From Thalassovita sp. (GTDB lineage: Bacteria; Pseudomonadota; Alphaproteobacteria; Rhodobacterales; Rhodobacteraceae), in the NCBI RefSeq assembly GCF_963691685.1, contig NZ_OY829290.1:620001-684000 (forward strand): a stretch of DNA of 64,000 bases, read 5' to 3'. Under the pieces are notes generated by a model. That model made no database searches, was not told the origin of the DNA, and saw only the letters and a program-made list of their open reading frames with translations. How positions within the stretch are numbered: the stretch's first letter is position 1; every line of letters begins with the position of its first letter. The position numbers were made by a program, and so were the translations under genes. Positions 51,150-60,056 of the stretch are shown piece after piece.

Positions 51150-51971
51150 TTATTTGGATTTTCGTTTGCGCCCGCCCTTGCTGCGCTCCGCAGGAGCGAC
51201 GGTTGCCCACACTAAGTCAAAGCGGTCGCGGCTGTAATCCTTCAAATTTTCTTTAGCGAGTGCTTTGAAGGCTTGCTTGGGAGTGTTGCAGTCAGGATCT
51301 TTGGCAAATTCGTGCCGCAGAAAATCTTCAATCTTTGCAAACGCCGAAAGGGTTTCGATGCCCGCATTTGTTTTCTGAAAGCGATATAACCAGCGATCAA
51401 ACTCGGTTTTCACCACAAAGCCAGGGGCAGTGTCCAAGTTCATTAGCTGGTTGGGGCAAGCAACGAGGGATCTAAAGAAAGCCACACTGAACCCGATTTC
51501 TGCGGACCAGACTTCCCACTCGACACGCGTATTTTGCGCGACAATGAGCGACAACGCACCAGATTTGAACGCGTCTTTTAGCGCGTTCTCAACGTCCATG
51601 CGTCGACTGAAGGCCAGCGAACCTTTGTCACTCATGTCCGACACATCAGGCAATTCAGCATATTGGCAACGCAGGTCCTTTTGTTCGTCGCTGAGTGCTT
51701 TTAAGTCCTTAGCCTGACGGGCGCGTTCGCCAGGTGTCAGTTCCTTAATAGGTGTTTTGTGGATATCGCTCAGTTGGAGACTTATCTGCTCAAGCCTGGC
51801 TTCAATCTTTTCGATTTCTGCCCGTACGGATAACGGATCAGGATCAACGGGTGCGGCCCTGACCTCGTGCCCTGTCCAGTCTTTGCCAAACATTGCCAAT
51901 CCGGTTTTGTCAAAAGCGTCGAGCAGGAGATAGTAAGATTGGTAAGGGCTGATAGACATGCTTGCATCCAT
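51150..51971 (-). CDS. Hypothetical element protein
   Basis: A 273-residue protein with a predicted coiled coil (IEKIEARLEQISLQLSDIHK, ERARQAKDLKALSDEQKDLR) and a basic tail (SKGGRKRKSK). Start MDASMSISPYQS, or MSISPY at 51959. No homologous family is recognised. It lies between the excisionase-like and integrase genes. Confidence 0.55.
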   Translation of the reverse strand: MDASMSISPYQSYYLLLDAFDKTGLAMFGKDWTGHEVRAAPVDPDPLSVRAEIEKIEARLEQISLQLSDIHKTPIKELTPGERARQAKDLKALSDEQKDLRCQYAELPDVSDMSDKGSLAFSRRMDVENALKDAFKSGALSLIVAQNTRVEWEVWSAEIGFSVAFFRSLVACPNQLMNLDTAPGFVVKTEFDRWLYRFQKTNAGIETLSAFAKIEDFLRHEFAKDPDCNTPKQAFKALAKENLKDYSRDRFDLVWATVAPAERSKGGRKRKSK

Positions 51972-52104
51972 AGGTCGTTTGCGGGACCTTTGATGCCCTT
52001 TAGTGAAATCACCTGCAAGAGCCTGACAGGATTTCTAATTACTTAAGTGACTAGAGCCTGAAAAATGCGGACTTTTCCTTAGTTAAACGTATAGAGTAAC
52101 GCTC

Positions 52105-53295
52105 CTATCGTACTACGCGCAGGGGCGTTGCGTGAGGCGGTCGTTGTCCCAGCGCACCAGCTAAGCGACTTGCCACAGAACCGGCGGCACGTTGCACCGC
52201 GTCATCTGCCAGATGAGAATAGCGCAGGGTGGTGGATAGGTTCTTATGACCCATGATCTCTTTCAGCATGAAGGGATCAATCCCGTTGTTTACGGCCACA
52301 GAGGCATAGGTATGCCGCAAGTCGTGAATGCGCACATCTTCCAAACCTGCCTTTTCGCGGATGCGCCGCCAGGGGCGTTCTAGGTCGGTGAGGTGGCCGT
52401 CATCGGTTTTGCCCAGGATCACATACGGGTTGCCGGGAATGCGGGGCAGGGACATGAGGATATCATATGCCTCACGCGGTAGCGGGATGCGGCGCTTGCC
52501 GGTCTTACTGTCGGGCAGTTCCAGACGGTTGTAATCCACGTAATCCCATTTCAACGTGGTGATCTCATTGCGGCGGCAGCCGGTCAGCATCAACAACATG
52601 ATGGCTGAAACCACGTGAATGGTTTCGCTGCCGTCTTCCAGGCATTCCTGCAGCACCTCGCCCAGACGCAACTGTTCGTCATTGCGCAGGTATCGCTTCT
52701 TCTCTTCCTCGCGGTTCTTCTTGATCCGGGTGGCGGGGTTGCTGCCTTCACGCCGCAGCCCCCAATCCTCGGCAGTGTTGAAGATCTTGGAGACAAGGGA
52801 AAGCATCCGGTTTGCCTGATAAGGGGCGCGGTCGCTGAGCTTCAAATGCATAGCGGCAACGTCAGCCCGTTGCACTTCTTCAATCAGCATCGGGCCAAGT
52901 TGCGGCACGATGTAGTGGCGGATGATCATGGCATAGCTGCGCACCGTGGAAGGTTTGCAGTGCCGTTCTGCATAATCCCGCATGAAGCGGTCGCAGAGCG
53001 CCGCCACTGTGGGCGCGCGCATACGCTTCTGTTTGTCACCAGAGGGGTCATCCCCCTTGGCAACATCGCCAAGCAGCTTTCTCGCCTCTTTCCGGGCTTC
53101 CTCGGTGGTCAAGGCACCATGCTGGCCGATGGTGTAGCGGCGGGTGCGTTTCCCAACGCGGTACTGGACCAGATAGGTCTTCTTCCCAGATGGGTACACG
53201 CGCACGCCAAACCCACGCAACTCACCATCCCAAGTGAGGTAGTCTTTGTCTTCGATGACCAAGCTTTCAACAGTGCGTTTTGTCAGTTTGAACAT
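52105..53295 (-). CDS. int: Tyrosine recombinase / integrase
   Basis: About 396 residues. An N-terminal arm-binding domain (MFKLTKRTVESLVIEDKDYL, GFGVRVYPSGKKTYLVQYRV) is followed by a SAM-like core and the catalytic domain. The latter has R in LTGCRRNEITTLKW, the H-x-x-R box in IHDLRHTYASVAVNNGI and the tyrosine in LSTTLRYSHLADD. It integrates into the tRNA-Arg. The ATG at 53295 is chosen; in-frame starts to 53382 are possible. It lies beside attR as expected. Confidence 0.92.
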   Translation of the reverse strand: MFKLTKRTVESLVIEDKDYLTWDGELRGFGVRVYPSGKKTYLVQYRVGKRTRRYTIGQHGALTTEEARKEARKLLGDVAKGDDPSGDKQKRMRAPTVAALCDRFMRDYAERHCKPSTVRSYAMIIRHYIVPQLGPMLIEEVQRADVAAMHLKLSDRAPYQANRMLSLVSKIFNTAEDWGLRREGSNPATRIKKNREEEKKRYLRNDEQLRLGEVLQECLEDGSETIHVVSAIMLLMLTGCRRNEITTLKWDYVDYNRLELPDSKTGKRRIPLPREAYDILMSLPRIPGNPYVILGKTDDGHLTDLERPWRRIREKAGLEDVRIHDLRHTYASVAVNNGIDPFMLKEIMGHKNLSTTLRYSHLADDAVQRAAGSVASRLAGALGQRPPHATPLRVVR

Positions 53296-53475
53296 ATCCA
53301 AAATACCCAATTTGGTTACAATTTTCCGGAAGCTATAAGGAAGCAAATGGTGGCGATTTCTGGCGTAATTCATGCGCCACATGAGAAATGATCGTCAACG
53401 TAATTTGTTGTTTTTAATAAATTTTTGGCCGTTTGGCGCGGGTGGGAGAAGTGTGGCGAAATGCCTTGATCACCG

Positions 53476-53524
53476 CTTCTAATCAGCAGGTTGAGGGTTC
53501 GAGTCCTTCAGGGATCGCCATTTT
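53476..53524. repeat. Right attachment repeat (attR)
   Basis: 49-bp copy of the 3' part of tRNA-Arg, identical to 44212-44260. It lacks the 5' half of the tRNA, so it is not a functional tRNA gene. Confidence 0.92.
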
Positions 53525-53837
53525 CCAAGCTTTGAGAAGAAACCTCAGCTTCAAGACCTGCCGCTGAATTAATTCGAGAAGGCGGTGCGTTTCGTGTTTG
53601 GTAAGGTGATAAGCGACGCATGAGGGTCGCTTTTGCAGCGAGCGTAAGCGATTTTATCCCAGCCTATTGTAAAAATGCGATGGCATCATGCGGCTAGAGC
53701 GATTTCCTATACTGCTTTGAGCACTCATATGGCGAAATTTTTACTGGCATCCTCGCACGCCGCTATCTACCCTCGCGCTGAGTTTTTGTTCTTGCAGTGG
53801 TTTTACGAAATCCGATTTTGGCACGAAAGGCTGGCCT
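53525..53837. other. Gap between the element and the glycosyltransferase gene
   Basis: A 313-bp region with no open frame that I can support. It contains AT-rich sequence near 53640-53760 and may hold the promoter of the downstream gene, but no clear -35/-10 pair or terminator stands out. Confidence 0.4.
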
Positions 53838-55631
53838 ATGTCCCTAGATGGGCTCTCTGTTTCGCAACAAGTTTGGGCATTGTTGGAACAGGATATCGAA
53901 CAGGCCGCGCGGTTTGTCGATGAAAACAAAACGCTCCTGCTGCAAGACAAAGGAGGCCGTCGCGCCGCGCTGGAGGCATGGTGGCGTCGGCGCGAAGATG
54001 AGAAAATCGTGCAGATCGGCATGGCGGTTTCGCAAGATAATCCCAACGACCTTGAGATCGCGACCTCCTTGGCCAACGCCTTTGCTGCAACCGGTGATCG
54101 GGCTGGCGCGATTGCTGTCATGGCGCGATGTGGCGCGCCGTCGATTTACAAAGACGACCCGGCCGTCATTTGGGCCATCCTGATCATGATCAATATTGGA
54201 TGTGTGTCGCTTGCCCGAAACCTGTTTGAGCTGGTGCATCCGAATCGCGAGACCTACCGTGACACCATCCAATCCGGTGTTTTGGATTTGATCTACTACC
54301 TCTTTTCATTGCCAAACAGCGTGGTTGAAAGCCCCCTTGATCCTACAAGGGAGGCCAAGCCAAGTGCCGTCCAGACCCTGCAGCCTGATGCTGATGTCTT
54401 GGTGCTTGATCTGGCGATGAGCGGGGAAATCGGCCATGGGCAAATGTTTGCGCAGTTTTTGCTAGCCTCTGCGCAAGAGCGCTTATCTGTGCCCGTGTCA
54501 CGCGTGGATTATCATGGTGGTACTGATCTGCGGAGCAACCCGGCGCTTTCGGCGATTGTGGCGCAGGAGGTTCGCCCAAGCTTGAATATTACGCCGTGGT
54601 TTTTCCGTCGGCAGCCGGCCTATCCTGAGACGCTTGCAGCGTTTAATGAGGTGACGTATCAGCGTATGGTGCAAACTTTCGGCGGGCTGCCAGAAATTTC
54701 GGCGCCGATCGTTATCTATCCTTATACGCTGCCCGGTGACCTCTTGGGGTTTGCCAATTGGTTCGTCCAGGGCAGTTTTCCTGAAACGGGTGTGACGCTT
54801 GTTATCGGTTTGCTGTTTAACGATTTTTTGTCGGATCCACCGGCGGAGCGGCAGGTCGCAATCGACGTTTTGAAAAGCGCAATCACCTTGTTGCAGCAGC
54901 ATCCGAAAATCACGCTGACGGTCTTCTCAGAAGTGGATGCCATCAATGCACTGGTTGCTGATTTTGGTGTCGCGGAAGAGCAGATTTTCCTATTGCCTTT
55001 CTTGCCTTCACTGCGGTTTGAGGGTGGCTCATCAGTTGGAAAGCTGGCGCGGCCCGAGCGACGGATTGGGTCTGTCGGAACATGCCGGCCCTCGAGGGGG
55101 CATCATCACATATTTGATGCTGCGGACTATTTGGATGGATCGAATGTTGAGCTTTTTGTGCAGGCTCAGGAGGCAAGCTTTTCAACATTTGACGCACAAT
55201 ATGCCGAGCGTGAGGAAACGCTGCAGGATCAAGTGACGCGTTTGGTTGCCGATCGGAAAATAATCTGGGAACCCGATCCATTGGACCAAATGGCCTATGA
55301 CGCCGCGCTGCTGTCACTTGATGCGGTCATCCTGCCCTACGATCCTGCCTTTTACAAAGACACAGGATCTGGCGTGGCCTTTGAGGCTGTTGCGGCACGC
55401 CGTCATTTGATTTTGTCATCGCAGTGTGCATTTGCCGGGATTTTGGCCCGCGTTGGCTATCCGCACACTTTGATCCATGAGCTGTCCGGCAGGGGGGTCG
55501 CGGAGGCTATTGAGCGCGCATTGTACAATGCCCCTGTCTTGGATGATGCGCTTGCCCGGTGGGACAATGCGGATCTGCTGATGTCTGAGGTGGAGCGGTT
55601 TTTTGAAACTTTGCGACGCGCCGTGAGCTAA
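53838..55631 (+). CDS. Large protein with glycosyltransferase-like C-terminal domain
   Basis: A 597-residue protein. The first 120 residues are helical and TPR-like (NPNDLEIATSLANAFAATGD, RAGAIAVMARCGAP). The C-terminal half has GT-B like features: RRIGSVGTCRPSRGHHHIFD, KIIWEPDPLDQMAYDAALLS, DAVILPYDPAFYKDTGSGVA and ERALYNAPVLDDAL. The start ATG has GAAAGGC upstream. It may glycosylate surface proteins or polysaccharide. Named family not recognised. Confidence 0.6.
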   Translation: MSLDGLSVSQQVWALLEQDIEQAARFVDENKTLLLQDKGGRRAALEAWWRRREDEKIVQIGMAVSQDNPNDLEIATSLANAFAATGDRAGAIAVMARCGAPSIYKDDPAVIWAILIMINIGCVSLARNLFELVHPNRETYRDTIQSGVLDLIYYLFSLPNSVVESPLDPTREAKPSAVQTLQPDADVLVLDLAMSGEIGHGQMFAQFLLASAQERLSVPVSRVDYHGGTDLRSNPALSAIVAQEVRPSLNITPWFFRRQPAYPETLAAFNEVTYQRMVQTFGGLPEISAPIVIYPYTLPGDLLGFANWFVQGSFPETGVTLVIGLLFNDFLSDPPAERQVAIDVLKSAITLLQQHPKITLTVFSEVDAINALVADFGVAEEQIFLLPFLPSLRFEGGSSVGKLARPERRIGSVGTCRPSRGHHHIFDAADYLDGSNVELFVQAQEASFSTFDAQYAEREETLQDQVTRLVADRKIIWEPDPLDQMAYDAALLSLDAVILPYDPAFYKDTGSGVAFEAVAARRHLILSSQCAFAGILARVGYPHTLIHELSGRGVAEAIERALYNAPVLDDALARWDNADLLMSEVERFFETLRRAVS

Positions 55632-55950
55632 GCAGGCCATCAAGATTTGGCCGGGCCGCTTGCGTGATCCCGGCGCTAGGATGCCGGCGCTGGGATGCCG
55701 GCTAACTCCAGATCGTGTTTCGGCGATCTAAAGCCGAATACCAATGAAAACTTGGCTAAACAGTGCCCCGCTATTCAGCGGGATTGCAGCGCTGTGTCCT
55801 CAAAATACGTTTTGGAGTTGGGCAGTTTTTGAAATGGGCTGTTCCAAACTATGGCGCCGCCGCCTCTGGCACCTCTCCGTTTGAAATCTTTACTTAACAT
55901 TCATGAATGCATAGTTACGAAGTGAAATTGCGAATCAAATAGGTGCAGAG
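55632..55950. other. Intergenic gap before the MFS gene
   Basis: 319 bp without a supported gene. A tandem pair GGATGCCGGCGCT / GGGATGCCGGCTAAC (55678-55705) and a small hairpin TCGGC / GCCGA near 55721-55736 are seen. They could terminate the upstream transcript. AT-rich sequence near 55886-55940 suggests a promoter for the MFS gene. Confidence 0.45.
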
Positions 55951-57447
55951 ATGCAAGCGAACAGATGGTGGGTGCTGGTCACCGTGGCGACTGGGTTGAT
56001 GTTGATCACCCTCGATAACTCTATTCTTTACACGGCCTTGCCGACATTGACGGCGGATCTGGGGGCCAGCCAGTCCGAGCTGTTGTGGATCATCAACACC
56101 TATCCGCTGGTGATGGCGGGGATGTTGCTGGGGGCAGGCACACTGGGGGATCGGTTTGGCCATCGCCGGATCTTCATGATCGGCTTGGTGGTGTTTACCG
56201 CCGCCTCTGGCATTGCAGCCTTTGCGCCGGTGCCGCTGGTTTTGATCGGCGCGCGTGCCGTGCTGGGGGTTGGTGCGGCCTTGATGATGCCGGCCACATT
56301 GGCGCTTATTCGGGTGAGTTTCGATGACGAGCGCGAGCGCGGCCTGGCCTTTGCGATCTGGGGCATGCTGGCAGTTGTTGGCGCGGCGCTGGGGCCGATC
56401 CTGGGCGGTTTGCTGCTGGAGTATTTCTGGTGGGGCGCGGTTTTCCTGATCAATATTCCTGTGGGCGCCGCTGCCTTTGTAGCGACCTTGATCGTGGCAC
56501 CGAAGGGCCAGCCGGATGCCAGCAAACGCTGGGATTTCATCTCCTCCTTCCAGGCCATGGTGGTGCTGGGCGCATTGGTGATCGCTATCAAAGAAGCGGC
56601 CTATGCCAGTTCCTTTGAGCGTCCGGCCCTGGCGCTGGTCATTGCCTTGATCGGCGGCGTGATCTTTGTGCGCCGTCAGGCGCGGATGACCTATCCGCTG
56701 CTGGACTTTGCGCTGTTCCGCAACCCGGCCTTTATGTCTGGTGTTCTGGCCGCGGCCTTTGCGCTGTTTACGATTTCCGGCGTGCAGCTGGTGACCACGC
56801 AGCGGTTCCAACTGGTCGGTGGCTATTCCCCGATTGAGGCGGGGTATCTGGTGTCGATCGTGGCGGTCTCCACCTTGCCAACCTCGCTGATTGGTGGCGC
56901 ATTCCAGCATGTTCTGGGGCTGCGTTTGTTGATCGCCGGGGGGCTGGCGCTGTCCAGTGCGGCGGCGTTCTTGATCGCTGTTACCTTTGGCCAGGGCATG
57001 GTCTGGATGGTGTCTGGGCTGGTGTTGCTGGGCCTTGGGCTGGGGGCGGTGTTCTCGGTCGCCTCAATGGCCATTGTCGGCAACGCGCCGGAACATCGGG
57101 CGGGCATGGCTGGTGCGGTCGAAGAGGTTTCTTACGAGTTGGGCGGGCTCCTGGCGGTTGCGCTGCTCGGCAGCTTGATCTCGGGGCTTTACAGTCTGGG
57201 GCTGCAACTGCCGGCGGGCGCACCTGACGGCGCGCGTGATAGTGTCGCCGCTGCGCTGGCACTGGCTGACAGCATGGGGCCGCAGGAGGCGGCGCTGAAG
57301 GCTGCGGCGGCCGAGGCCTTTGACCGCGCCTATGTGGCGGTGCTCTATGTGATTGCCGGTGTCATCGGGGCAGGGGCGTTGTTGGCATCGCGGCTGCTCA
57401 GGGACTATGGTTTCCACACACGGGCAGTGTTACATGCCGGCCATTAA
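55951..57447 (+). CDS. MFS drug transporter (DHA2 type)
   Basis: A 498-residue transporter with 14 predicted helices. MQANRWWVLVTVATGLMLIT, LDNSILYTALPTLTADLGAS (motif D1) and LGDRFGHRRIFMIGLVVFTA (motif A) are typical of the DHA2 family of proton-driven exporters. It is followed 78 bp later by a TetR regulator on the same strand, the usual self-regulated efflux layout. Confidence 0.9.
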   Translation: MQANRWWVLVTVATGLMLITLDNSILYTALPTLTADLGASQSELLWIINTYPLVMAGMLLGAGTLGDRFGHRRIFMIGLVVFTAASGIAAFAPVPLVLIGARAVLGVGAALMMPATLALIRVSFDDERERGLAFAIWGMLAVVGAALGPILGGLLLEYFWWGAVFLINIPVGAAAFVATLIVAPKGQPDASKRWDFISSFQAMVVLGALVIAIKEAAYASSFERPALALVIALIGGVIFVRRQARMTYPLLDFALFRNPAFMSGVLAAAFALFTISGVQLVTTQRFQLVGGYSPIEAGYLVSIVAVSTLPTSLIGGAFQHVLGLRLLIAGGLALSSAAAFLIAVTFGQGMVWMVSGLVLLGLGLGAVFSVASMAIVGNAPEHRAGMAGAVEEVSYELGGLLAVALLGSLISGLYSLGLQLPAGAPDGARDSVAAALALADSMGPQEAALKAAAAEAFDRAYVAVLYVIAGVIGAGALLASRLLRDYGFHTRAVLHAGH

Positions 57448-57525
57448 ATCGGCTGTGCAGGGGGTGTGACCAAAGGCGGTGTCTTTGGTCCGCCCTGCTG
57501 GCAAGTCCACGGAGCGGGGGCATAA

Positions 57526-58071
57526 ATGCGTAAAAGTAAACGGCATATCATTCTGGCCAGCATGGTTGAGCTGATCGAAGACGAAGGGCTGACTGCCCTG
57601 ACCTTTGACCGGGTGGCAGAGCGCACCGGGCTGACCCGGGGCGGATTGATGTATCACTTCCCCACCCGCGACGCGCTACTGAGCGCCATGCATGAGCATA
57701 TGGCCAGCGTCTGGGAGGCCGAGATGACCTCCTCCCTGCCAGAGGGGGCGGATCTGTCGGACCCCAAGGTGCGGGCTGCGGCCTATACGGCGGGCTCATT
57801 GGCGGCGACCACCCGGGCTGAATTGCTGCTGATGCTGGAAAGCCTGGACCATCCTGAACTGAACCGGTTCTGGCGGGAAGTGATGGATCGCTGGGCGCCG
57901 GAAGAACCTGGCGTGGGGGATGCGGCGGCGCTTGATCGTTACATCGCACGTCTGGCGTCAGATGGGTTGTGGCTGAATGACGCCATCCTGCCGGAGCCGA
58001 TCTCACCCGACTTGAAGGCCCGCATCGGGCAGCGTCTGGCGGAACTGGTGGGCGTTGCGCCCAAGGACTGA
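57526..58071 (+). CDS. TetR/AcrR family regulator
   Basis: A 181-residue regulator. The helix-turn-helix (MRKSKRHIILASMVELIEDE, GLTALTFDRVAERTGLTRGG, LMYHFPTRDALLSAMHEHM) is typical, followed by a ligand domain. It probably represses the upstream MFS exporter. A terminator follows. Confidence 0.9.
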   Translation: MRKSKRHIILASMVELIEDEGLTALTFDRVAERTGLTRGGLMYHFPTRDALLSAMHEHMASVWEAEMTSSLPEGADLSDPKVRAAAYTAGSLAATTRAELLLMLESLDHPELNRFWREVMDRWAPEEPGVGDAAALDRYIARLASDGLWLNDAILPEPISPDLKARIGQRLAELVGVAPKD

Positions 58072-58093
58072 GGTTGCTTTGGTCATAAGGGAC

Positions 58094-58130
58094 AAGGCCA
58101 GCGCATCCGATGCGCTGGCCTTTTGTTTTA
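58094..58130. terminator. Bidirectional terminator
   Basis: AAGGCCAGCGCAT (58094-58106) pairs with ATGCGCTGGCCTT (58110-58122) around CCG, followed by TTGTTTTA. Usable by both the tetR gene and the opposing gene at 58128. Confidence 0.85.
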
Positions 58131-58754
58131 GTAGGTGCGTTTCAACGCGCTGTAATCCCCGCGAAGCTGCACGGTCACCGTCACAGGTTTGCGGTCCCGG
58201 TTGCGCCAGAACCAACCGTGATTGCCGGTGAAGGCCGCGGTGAGGGTGCCGGCCTCACCCGCGGTGCCACGCCCCTTCTGGTAGGAGATCGACCGGCCAC
58301 CCCCATCACCATGAAGGTCGTAGTTGACCCGCCCCTGATCGGTGAACCAGCGAAACGCGGCTGTGGCGTCTTTGGTCATGACCAGCTTCCATTCAATCCC
58401 TTCGCCGGGGGCAAGGGTGAACGAAATCTCATCACGCCAGACCTCAGCCTCCTGCGCGGCAGCGCTGGAGATGAGTAAGTTAAAGAGCCGTTGTGGCAGG
58501 GCGGCTTGCTCCTGAGCGGGTGTTTCCTCCGCCTGACGGTCCTGTTCCGCCTCTTCCGCCAGTTGCGATTTGATCTGCCCCATCGCTTGCAGGCCGGTCA
58601 ACCGCCCGAGCCCAATCGGATCCTTGCCGGTTTCCGCTGGCAGGACGACGCCAATGGCCAGTAGCGCGGCAAGACCACAGGCGATGAGGCTGGAGCGACG
58701 TAGCTGCGCCTTGGTTGGCAGCTCTTCCAGGGTGGGTTTGGGTGTATTTTCCAT
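58128..58754 (-). CDS. Transmembrane anchor protein of the HupE-type locus
   Basis: A 208-residue protein with one membrane helix (LIACGLAALLAIGVVLPAET) and a C-terminal domain (WRDEISFTLAPGEGIEWKLV, GNHGWFWRNRDRKPVTVTVQ). I recognise it as the transmembrane anchor protein usually encoded beside HupE/UreJ-like permeases. It lies 15 bp after that gene. The role in metal uptake is inferred. Confidence 0.75.
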   Translation of the reverse strand: MENTPKPTLEELPTKAQLRRSSLIACGLAALLAIGVVLPAETGKDPIGLGRLTGLQAMGQIKSQLAEEAEQDRQAEETPAQEQAALPQRLFNLLISSAAAQEAEVWRDEISFTLAPGEGIEWKLVMTKDATAAFRWFTDQGRVNYDLHGDGGGRSISYQKGRGTAGEAGTLTAAFTGNHGWFWRNRDRKPVTVTVQLRGDYSALKRTY

Positions 58755-58769
58755 TTGAGTAACCTCGTC

Positions 58770-59495
58770 TTAAGCTGCGTTCAGAAAACCGGTGATCTGA
58801 TAGATCATCAGCCAGGCCCCAAGGGCCATCATCACCAGATTGGCGCCATAGGCCTGCCGCCAGAAGCCGGGGCGCCGGCGCCAGAAACCCATCACGATCA
58901 GGATGGCGCCAAGGGCAAGGATCTGGCCGATCTCAACCCCGACATTGAAGGCAATCAGATTGGTCAGCAGCCCATCCGGTGCGATCTGGTAATCGAGGAT
59001 TTTGGTCGCCAGCCCCAGCCCGTGAAACAGGCCAAAGATCAGCGTCGCGGCCTTGGTGTTGGGCTGAAACCCCAGTGCGCGGCGCAGCCAACCGAGGTTG
59101 TCCATTGCCTTGTAAATCACCGAAAAGCCGATGATGGCATCGATCAGATAGGCGTCGACGTTCCAGCCGAAAAACACCCCCAGCAGCATTGTGGTTGAAT
59201 GGCCAAGGGCAAACAGGCTGACATAGATCGCCACGTGCTGCATCCGGTAAAGGAAGAACACGATGCCCAGCAGGAACAGGATGTGATCGTAGCCGGTGAC
59301 CATATGTTTGGCCCCGAGGTAGAGGAAGGGGATGATGTTTACCCCCCAGATTTCCTGAATATAGCCCGCGTCGCCTTCGGTGACGTTATGGGCCTGCGCC
59401 TGTGTCGCCAGCAGGACCATCAGGCAGGTGAATAGGATCAGGTTCGCCCCCCGCCAGATCGGCAGGGCGGGCGGAACCCGTAAGTGAATGCTCAT
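58770..59495 (-). CDS. HupE/UreJ family metal permease
   Basis: About 241 residues with a signal/first helix (LILFTCLMVLLATQAQA) and several more segments. GAKHMVTGYDHILFLLGIVF is the diagnostic HupE/UreJ motif with conserved His and Asp for nickel or cobalt. FALGHSTTMLLG and GLFHGLGLATKI follow. The ATG at 59495 has GGAG upstream; earlier starts exist. It is likely a nickel importer. Confidence 0.88.
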   Translation of the reverse strand: MSIHLRVPPALPIWRGANLILFTCLMVLLATQAQAHNVTEGDAGYIQEIWGVNIIPFLYLGAKHMVTGYDHILFLLGIVFFLYRMQHVAIYVSLFALGHSTTMLLGVFFGWNVDAYLIDAIIGFSVIYKAMDNLGWLRRALGFQPNTKAATLIFGLFHGLGLATKILDYQIAPDGLLTNLIAFNVGVEIGQILALGAILIVMGFWRRRPGFWRQAYGANLVMMALGAWLMIYQITGFLNAA

Positions 59496-59568
59496 CAGAG
59501 ACTCCGTCATTATGCGCAGATGGCAGCAGCCAACGCGCAGCATCAGTGGTGCAAGGCGCGGGTGCGCC

Positions 59569-59982
59569 TCAGCTCAGGGATGCGGACGGTTGGCGGGGCG
59601 GGCGGTCCCGTCGAAAGACCGGGGGCGCCTTGGGCAGGCTGGCCCAGAGGAAGGCATTGCCGCGCCACGAGGCCTCAAAACCCGTTTGGGGCTGCTGCAG
59701 GATCATTGCAGCGGAATGGTCATGGTCGGTGACGTCATGGCTGTGCCCATGCTGCGCCCAGAGCCGATCAGACAGATCATCATGGCTGTGGCCGTGATCC
59801 GCGATCATTTCGGCCTGCACCGCGATGAGGTTTGTCTGCGACGGCAGGTACGCCCCCATCGGTGTCAGCGACCAGAACAGTATCAAAGCGCTGAGCAGCC
59901 ACAGGCAGGCCTGCCTGGGGCGTCGCGCGTTGAGATTGATCGGTCCACTGCGTGACACGATGGGGAATCCTTTCCGGAACAC
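59569..59982 (-). CDS. Histidine-rich exported or membrane protein
   Basis: A 137-residue protein with one hydrophobic segment (QACLWLLSALILFWSLTPMG) followed by a histidine-rich stretch (ADHGHSHDD, QHGHSHDVTDHDHSA), a likely metal-binding site. It is probably the first gene of the HupE operon, under the shared operator at 60006-60051. No named family is certain. Confidence 0.6.
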   Translation of the reverse strand: MFRKGFPIVSRSGPINLNARRPRQACLWLLSALILFWSLTPMGAYLPSQTNLIAVQAEMIADHGHSHDDLSDRLWAQHGHSHDVTDHDHSAAMILQQPQTGFEASWRGNAFLWASLPKAPPVFRRDRPPRQPSASLS

Positions 59983-60005
59983 TTGCCCTCAGTACTCCCC
60001 GGTAA

Positions 60006-60051
60006 CCCCCGGGGGAGGATATTGACATCTATCCCCCGGGGGAGGATATTG
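60006..60051. promoter_or_regulatory. Duplicated GC-tract metal operator between divergent genes
   Basis: The 19-bp sequence CCCCCGGGGGAGGATATTG occurs twice in direct order (60006-60024 and 60033-60051), 27 bp apart. C5G5 tracts flanked by AT-rich sequence resemble operators of CsoR/RcnR-family repressors. A TTGACA (60022-60027) lies 17 bp from GATATT (60045-60050) with the second copy in the spacer. On the minus strand TTGACA (60055-60050) is 17 bp from ATAGAT (60032-60027), also spanning it. Confidence 0.7.
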
Positions 60052-60056
60052 TCAAC

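Larger units (their letters stand above)
44212..53524. mobile_element. 9.3-kb integrative element at tRNA-Arg carrying CBASS
   Basis: Exact 49-bp direct repeats (44212-44260 and 53476-53524) flank the block. The left copy lies within the intact tRNA gene, the right copy is a partial tRNA fragment, and the integrase (52105-53295) sits next to the right end. It contains an HTH protein, a Rep_trans-like protein, several unknown genes, an SH3-domain exported protein and a type III CBASS operon. Much of it is visibly A+T-richer than the flanks. There are no conjugation, capsid, tail or lysis genes, so it depends on other elements to move between cells. Confidence 0.88.

Noticed and set aside
53476..53524. 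Second tRNA-Arg
   Set aside because: Only the 3' part is present; the acceptor 5' strand and D-arm are missing, so it is attR.
44212..53524. Prophage
   Set aside because: No capsid, portal, terminase, tail or lysis genes are seen; an integrative element fits better.
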